This document shows, in pieces, positions 57,363 through 64,000 of a stretch of DNA of 64,000 nucleotides (its first letter is position 1; every line of letters begins with the position of its first letter). The DNA comes from Coffea arabica (taxonomy: Eukaryota; Streptophyta; Magnoliopsida; Gentianales; Rubiaceae): contig NC_092329.1 in the NCBI RefSeq assembly GCF_036785885.1, positions 8,432,001 to 8,496,000 of the forward strand, in the 5' to 3' direction. The position numbers were made by a program, and so were the translations under genes. Below the pieces are notes generated by a model, which was not told the origin of the DNA, searched no databases, and worked only from the letters and a program-made list of their open reading frames with translations.

Positions 57363-60300
57363 TTATTGCGAAGATGTTTTCCCACTTCAGCAGAGCAGCA
57401 GCCGGAGGAAAGAGTTAAGAAAATACTAGGCAGGCGCAGGACATCCACGGGATGGCAATTGATTATTATTATTTTTTTCCTTCCAACCTTCTTCCCTCTC
57501 CTAATCCCTCACTGTCCCCAAACTTGGCTATTAGGTGCGAATCTTGATCTCAGGCGGAACTCAAATCCTTGGCTAACAGCCCCAACGGAGCAACTTAATA
57601 TGTGGGTCACGTGACAATTTTCTTTTAAGACGATAAAAGATAAGCTCCACTAGCTAAAGATTGGTTTTACATTGGAAAAGATAAATTCATCATTTTAAAG
57701 GGAATTACTTTGGCATTAACACGAGCTTAAAATAGTTTGGATAGCTAATTTTTTTTAAATAATATTTCGCTTGCATCATAAATACATTTCTCAATTATCT
57801 TTTTATCTCACACATATCACATTATAAAAAGTACTATGGTAATTATTTCAAATACTAATACTCTATCCAAACACACTCACAGTTATTTTTTAAATATCTG
57901 AAATTTCTAACCTAAACGAATGAATTTTTCATTTTGTTTGGTCAGCAAAATTTCTGTTGATTTATTATCAATGAAACCACCAAAAAAAAAAAAAAAAAAA
58001 AAAACCCAGTGCATAGGGAAGACATATGACTTTTGCTGGTTGATTAAATTAAAGAGGATAACGTTTGGATTACGCTGTTGAGTGTTGATAAGGGAAACTT
58101 GTACGTTCCTTTGTTAACTTGGTTAAATAAAATTAAAAGGGTAGAATAGACACTCACAGGTGTAATTAAGTCAGAAAATGATGCCCCAATAATTTATATG
58201 TTCTCAATTGGGATTTAAAGAGACGAAAGACCATGGAAAAATCCATACCCTAAACGTGGATGCACCTTCCTTCTGTCTAGTTATTTTCACAGAAGAACTA
58301 CCATGCAGTTTCAGCTATCTTTCCAGGGTCAATTTGGGCGACTTGATAGATCAGATATATCTCCAACATCAAGTTTCAAAAGCTAGTCAGCCAGATTCGA
58401 GTCCACAGGTTTGGTTTAGCAAATTGGAGAAAAGTTGTTGCAATTTCTCATTCACGGCCTCTTCTAGTGCCTGTAGCTGTTTCAACCTGACCCCATAGCT
58501 TTGGAATTCGAAGCCTCTTGGCAATGCGAATGTATATGTCTTTTGAATAGGAAAGCAACCTAAAGCAATTTGATGATGATCTGCAACTCTAAAGCTTATG
58601 CAAGTGTTCAAGAGAAAATTAAAAAGCACATGCAGTATTAGTGTTTGAATTGCAAATTTCCAAAGAAAAATTGTTATGATTTTTCGTGCACACATTTTTC
58701 AATTACTTTTTTACCTCATATATATCAAATCGCTATAGTAATTTTTCTACAAAAAAAATCATTTCTGCGGCATATTTTGGTATTAATTTTTACCTTATCA
58801 CACTTCCTTATCTTTATAAATATTATTATGTGTATTCTCCAAAAAAGAAAAAAAAATAGAAAAACTGAAAGAGAAGAGGGTTCAACCGTGTATATTCTTA
58901 TTGTAAGTAGTTTAAAGTCTTAAGTATGAGATTATATATTGATTAGTGATTGTACTGAGCAAGACAAAGTTTTGTTCAACTTTTCATGACTAATCACATT
59001 CAACTCCAAAGAAATTCTTAGACAAACAAAGATGATTTGAAACAACTAATCTAGATTGTGTTTGACTTGTCATTTAACAAGTACCTGTTATTGCGGGCAG
59101 GGTATCTATGCTTTGTGGTTTCCAATTTCTACTTCCTACTACCCTGACCGTCTAGCACAGGTGTGTTGTCTAACAGTGACTGGACAATAGTCAATCATCA
59201 TTAGAATAAGCAACATACATAAATAAATTCTTAGTTGATAATGAAGTGATGTGGATGCCTCCATTAAGAGATAGAAGATCAACGCTAGCCAAATCTTCAT
59301 GCTGATATTTACAACTCCAATGAGGGATTCAAGCTCCAGAAATCAGTGAACAAAATTAAGGGACATCATTTTCTTGAAAAAAAAAAAAAAAAACTCTTGT
59401 TTCATCCACAATTACAAGTTTTAGTTTTGAATTATTATTTTTGTTTTTGAAGAAATTCCTTTTCTTTTTTCTTTCACTAAATCCAAGATTCATATGATCC
59501 CTAATTTTTGTACAAATGCAAATTTTTTTAAAGTAATCTATCATAAGTAATGAGTCGATCGCATCATCATTAGATACAATTAATTTTAGAGTTCCTTCAA
59601 GAAAAATCTAAAAAGAATAAAGGTAAAAAAAAAGAGGGAAGAGATCGGATTCGGATGCATTTTAGTTTTAGTTCTCAACTTCTCATCTCATTCTAATATT
59701 CTATGTGTCATGCATGTAGCTGTCAAGAGAGTTAAAAATAGAGTGATAGTCAAGGTCCTTGCCCTTGGCAATACAAATTAAGGCCATTGCCGCATCATGG
59801 TTCAATTTCTACCAATTATTTTATGCTAAAATTCTGTAGACAGGCAAATAGTTACAAATTTGGCACTTGGGGAGCCTGCTCAAAGCGAGAACCCATCAAT
59901 TGTTTGCTAAGTATTCAATGGGAAAGCACGTGAAATTGAATAGAAAAGTTACACGAGGAGAGTAATTTTATAGGATATGGAATGAAGAGTGGAATTCAAA
60001 GTTGAGACAAATATGAAAAACGGTACGTAGTTTTGGACCTTGCTGAAGACTATGCATTAGGCATATTCAACTGTGGAAAGTCCATCTGGAGACTAAAACA
60101 TTTTTGGACAGAAGGACAGAGCAGCATTAGGATTTAGGACTTCTCAAATTTGTGCAAAGGGTTGACTTAAGATAAACTTTGGCATCCCCAAGCTTGCGAT
60201 AATGTTTCATTTAGTTCGTTGAACCACTGAGCATTAAGGAGCATAAGCTAAAAATGCCGGACTCGATTTTGTTGGCCCTAAATATTGGAGGATGTGGACT

Positions 60301-62299
60301 CTACTTTTGATCACATACATGTTCATAAGTTTTCAAGTTAATGATGAGAAGATTCTCTACAAATATGGGACAATGAACATGTTAAATCGGTCTTCTTCTT
60401 AGCGCATTCCTGACGGATAAAGAAAGAAACCGACTGCTGACTGTGATATGTACGTACGAAGTTCCATTGCTAATGCTACCTAAAGGAGTATGTGATGGCA
60501 ATGTTTGGTGAGTGGGTGGGTGGGTCGGTGGTCCATTATTCAGCAATTCTTTTGAGTGGTCTATTATTCCTTTATCATAGTTTTCAAACAATTTTGCAGC
60601 AAAGGTTGAAGCTGCAGGCTGCTGTTCTTAGAATTTCACCAGCCGATATCAGATATGGTCGAACCAATCATTCCATTCTCCTAATCCCGTGTTCAAATCC
60701 CTTTATTCTGTGTCATGCAATGTAAACACACGTAAAATAGTTCATCTTTTAGGCCATGCTTAGGAGTTTTTGGATCTCCGCTCACCTAAGCTAAAGTTAC
60801 TTTAAAAAAGTATGATATGGCTAATCGATAGATACAAACATGAAAATTAGGACGTAAGCCATTTTTTAATATTTGTCTATCGTATTAGTTGCATGTCACT
60901 TAGAGTAAAATTTGCCTAAAAAGAAGAACAATATACGGAAACATCTCTTTTTCTTAATTATGTTTATGCGCGCGTACATTTTTGCATTTTTTTTTGGTTG
61001 CTAATAATGTAGCAACAAGTATGATGTGTCACTTCTTTATTTATTGTCAATTTTGCTGAAATGCGTCAAGAGAGATTTTTAGGAAATAAGGAAAAAGCGA
61101 ACATTTTATTGAGTTATAAACCTTGTTTGAAATCATTAGTTCGGAACTTGTAATGAGTAAACATCTTGAAAAGCCATTGAGATCCTCTGTGCCATTATCA
61201 GGTACCAAATTCAGTTCTAATCCAGACTTATCACATGAGGGTAAAGAAATTTTAAATAAATAGCACATGACAACTTAAATAATAGAATACTTAGCATAAA
61301 TATAGAAATTAATACTGACTTGCCACTGAAAAGTGACACTAAGAATCCCATGTGCTTAAAAAAGTTCACTTAGTGCTCGAAATCACTAATTCGGAACTCG
61401 TAATGAGCAAACATCTTGAAAAGGTTCACTTAGTGTTAGTGCTCGAAAATTATAATCGCCTGGTGTAGTAATTTTGTAGAAAAAGGAGATAAATGGTTTT
61501 CGTACAGTTGTGGGCTGGATAGTCCAAATCGTATAAATTGGAGTGTTGTCGGCTAGAAAACTAAAAAGCCTTTGGGCCAACGAAATGAAAACATGACTTT
61601 TGCAATTGGAAATTGGGCTTTGTAGTTTGCAACTGTGGGCAATCTGTAGCCAGAAACTAGGGGATCATTCTCTAGCTATTCTTATTCTTTCTATGGGCCT
61701 ATTTATAAGCTTTACAAATCTATCGACCTCGACTTTTCATCCGGTGATTTTGAATCGGAAATCAAATAAGACATTTTGTTTCTCTCTCTTTTTTTTCCCA
61801 TGCTTTTTGCTAATGACAATTTATCTTTTTCGTTTTTATAACTTCACTCAGCTCTTTCGTAATACAATTTTATCACTTAGACACTCACTAATATTTTAGA
61901 TGATTTGTTATTGAGTTACACTTTCATAATAAATATATATATTTTTTTACACAAGACTTGCATGGATGACAGACACTCTTTGTCCAACTATAAAGAAATT
62001 CATGAATTATAATTATTAGAAAGGGCAAAATATTTATAGAGTCTCCAAACTATTCAAACTATATACTTTTATCCCCTTATCCATTTTAATTTTAAAATTG
62101 ATCTCTTAATAATAAAAGTGTTGAATTTTGATCCTTTTGTCCATTTCCAGCATTAAAGTTGAAGGGTGTAAAAAATAATTGAAAAATCAAAATTTCAAAT
62201 ATTTGCATTATTGAAAGGGCAATTTGTGATTTGAAATAAAAGAGGGGCCAAAAGTTAATACTTAAAATAGTTTGAAAACTATTGAACTAGTTTACCTAT
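57363..62299. other. Intergenic, MITE relics, no gene recognised
   Basis: A MITE at about 57734-57873 has ends AGTTTGGATAG and CTATCCAAAC. A fragment of the same family lies near 58640-58760, and an A run is at 57978-58003. Frames at 57366-57614, 58208-58498 and 60492-60725 lack family features and are not called genes. The minus strand at 58387-58550 reads as a coiled-coil-like segment (LKQLQALEEAVNEKLQQLFS) without splice context; it could be a gene fragment but is not supported further. Confidence 0.4.
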
Positions 62300-62308
62300 A
62301 CTAGAAAG

Positions 62309-62547
62309 GGACAACGGTTGCACCTGCAAGGTGCAACCGTTCCTGATGGTTTTGGTCATTTTCAACGGCGCGTAACTTTGATTGCATACGGGGTAACTTT
62401 GTTTGCACAACGTGTAATTTTAGTACAAAATTTTGCGAACCCCACACATATTGTAAAAATCGATGTACAACTAGTGATCTGGATCGCACATTTTTTTTTT
62501 GTCAAAATCTGACCGTGAACAGTTCAGACCGCTCCTGCCCCTTATCC
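62309..62547 (+). mobile_element. Small Mutator-type MITE, copy 3
   Basis: 239 bp, flanked by a perfect 9-bp duplication ACTAGAAAG (62300-62308 and 62548-62556). Ends are GGACAACGG and, in reverse, GGATAAGGG. It shares with 21775-22032 the internal phrases GGTTGCACCTGCA / GGTTGCAGGTGCA, GTGTAATTTTAG and GCTCCTGCCCCT-ATCC. Non-coding. Confidence 0.8.
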
Positions 62548-62556
62548 ACTAGAAAG

Positions 62557-63360
62557 GTTATCCCAATGTTTCTGTATCTATCTATCTATATCTATATTTA
62601 TATATAAAGCGTGAGTAAGATTTGGTGTTAGAAAAATATGTCACTTTTTGAATTGTCAATTTTACTCTTATCATTAAGCGTAAAATGATCACAATATAGT
62701 TACAATTAAAAACTTAAAACCACTTTTTCTTCTTCGTTTGTCAATACACTTGCTTTTATTTAATTTCTCTATATTTATCTAAACCTCCATGTTAATACAC
62801 TTGTTTCAATTATTTATGTTTTATCTAAAATATCTTCCCATGTCAATACAGTTGTTTTAATTTGATTTTTTCATGTTTATCTAAACTTTCACGTACAATT
62901 CAGTTGTTTTATTAATTTTCTTTTGCCTAAAATATGCACACACATTACACATTGTTGAGTGTGCCTCAAGGAAATCAATTAAGTTAAAAAAAAAAAAAGG
63001 GTAAGCAATTAAGTAGATATTCAAACTAGTAGTATCCAACATGCATTTTATCCCCTGCATTAAAATTTCAATCTTCATACTTATCCCGTTATCCATACTT
63101 TTTGAATAATTTTTTTAAAAAGGTTTTTTGTGAATAATTTATACATATCAGTACCTAATTTAATGTCTTAAGTATCTGTAATTATCCATTATCCACCTCA
63201 GACTTTGTATCTTCCATTCATCCTGAGCCTCTGATAACGTAAAATCAGGTTTACCTTCTTAGCCATTTCCTACTAAAACTGTCAAATATCGTCAAAATTT
63301 ATTCCTGAACTTATTTTTACTTTCCTGCTCTGCTGTTTACCTTTGCTGATTCGGGCTCCA
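62557..63360. other. 5' flank of the xylulose kinase gene
   Basis: AT-rich upstream region; the last 150 bases before 63361 are probably promoter and leader. No clear TATA box was picked out. Confidence 0.4.
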
Positions 63361-64000
63361 ATGGCGGATTACTCTCTTCCTCAAGGTTCACTCTTCCTTG
63401 GCTTTGATAGCTCCACTCAGTGAGTGATAACTATTTCTCAATTTCAAACTTCAATGCTGATTAAGCAATCATTAGAACCCATATGTGCTAATGGATGATG
63501 TTCAATGCCTCCGTCTCACTCATGCAATTGAATTTTAGATGTTGAAAATTGGTCACTTTTTTAGTGTTAATTGTTCTGGGTTTTTGAATGTTTATTTATT
63601 TGTGATCATAGAGGGAATAAAGAAATTCCAAGGCTGAACTTTTTCTCATTTGTTGTTTTGGGATTAATTCTGATATTTGTAATCATAAAGAAAGAATTGG
63701 CAAGATTGAACGCTGCAAATGACGAAATTTGTTATGCTGTAGGTCGTTAAAAGCAACTGTGTTAGATGGCAATTTCAACATTGTTGCCACAGAAATTGTG
63801 AATTATGATTCTGAATTGCCCCATTACAAAACCAAGGATGGTGTCCATAGAGACCCAACAGTCAATGGTAGGATTGTTTCTCCCACTTTAATGTGGGTGG
63901 AAGCATTGGACCTTGTGCTTCAGAGGTTGAAAAAATCAAATTTGGACTTTGGAAAGATTGCTGCTATTTCTGGTAGTGGACAGCAGCATGGTAGTGTGTT
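63361..64000 (+). CDS. XK2: Xylulose kinase, cytosolic type, N-terminal part (cut by window end)
   Basis: Exon 1 is 63361-63419 (MADYSLPQGSLFLGFDSSTQ), closed by the donor GTGAGT. Exon 2 starts at 63743 after a TGTAG acceptor and runs past the window end. The joined frame continues SLKATVLDGNFNIVATEIVN and later SPTLMWVEALDLVLQRL and AAISGSGQQHGSV. These are FGGY-family signatures: GFDSSTQS is the phosphate-binding loop, and SGSGQQHGS is characteristic of xylulokinase. The enzyme phosphorylates D-xylulose with ATP to xylulose 5-phosphate. No transit peptide precedes the kinase core, which fits the cytosolic XK2 rather than the plastid XK1 that acts on deoxyxylulose. About one quarter of a normal kinase is visible. 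Confidence 0.9.

Noticed and set aside
57366-57614. 82-codon frame next to the Mutator-type element copy B
   Set aside because: It begins at the duplication border and shows no family features or splice partner; treated as chance.

Overview
The window is nuclear DNA of a flowering plant. Six genes are recognised: five are split by GT-AG introns, one is intronless, and all have plant-specific or plant-typical products. Several kilobases of AT-rich DNA packed with transposon relics separate them. Telomere-type TTTAGGG repeats, hAT and Mutator-type miniature elements, tRNA-derived SINEs and a gag-only LTR retroelement support a eudicot. An asterid (for example a coffee-like Rubiaceae) is a guess, not shown.

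Layout, left to right. A SINE at 183-357. A DUF1005 gene on the minus strand (1280-3223). A transposon-rich block at 4.2-11.1 kb: a hAT MITE sitting in one of two abutting MITEs, a 2.7 kb Mutator-like foldback element with palindromic arms, a transposase remnant and an internal telomere-like array, then a hAT element carrying a nested Tourist-like MITE. PSRP6, a chloroplast ribosomal protein (+, 12011-12364), converges with a ten-exon inositol-tetrakisphosphate kinase gene (-, 13961-18525). After 10 kb of repeat-rich intergenic DNA come a WWE-PARP-RST protein of the RCD1/SRO family (-, 29299-31137), a five-KH-domain HEN4-like RNA-binding protein (+, 35073-38924) and an amino acid permease (-, 40187-44984). 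From 46 to 57.4 kb there are nested hAT and foldback elements, a complete young 1.67 kb gag-only LTR element (52427-54096) and a second copy of the Mutator-type element found in the permease intron. The window ends inside a cytosolic-type xylulose kinase gene (+, from 63361).

The genes do not form an operon or cluster; each is an independent nuclear gene. Themes are plastid translation (PSRP6), inositol phosphate metabolism (ITPK), stress signalling (SRO), RNA processing (HEN4-like), amino acid transport (AAP) and sugar phosphorylation (XK). Exon borders were placed by hand from splice signals, codon phase and protein family continuity; every joined reading frame stays open and in phase.

I found no convincing new gene system. 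The most unusual items are the gag-only retroelement with identical LTRs, the foldback Mutator-like element with telomere-like DNA inside, nested insertions with intact target-site duplications, and an H-Y-W version of the PARP catalytic triad in the SRO protein.
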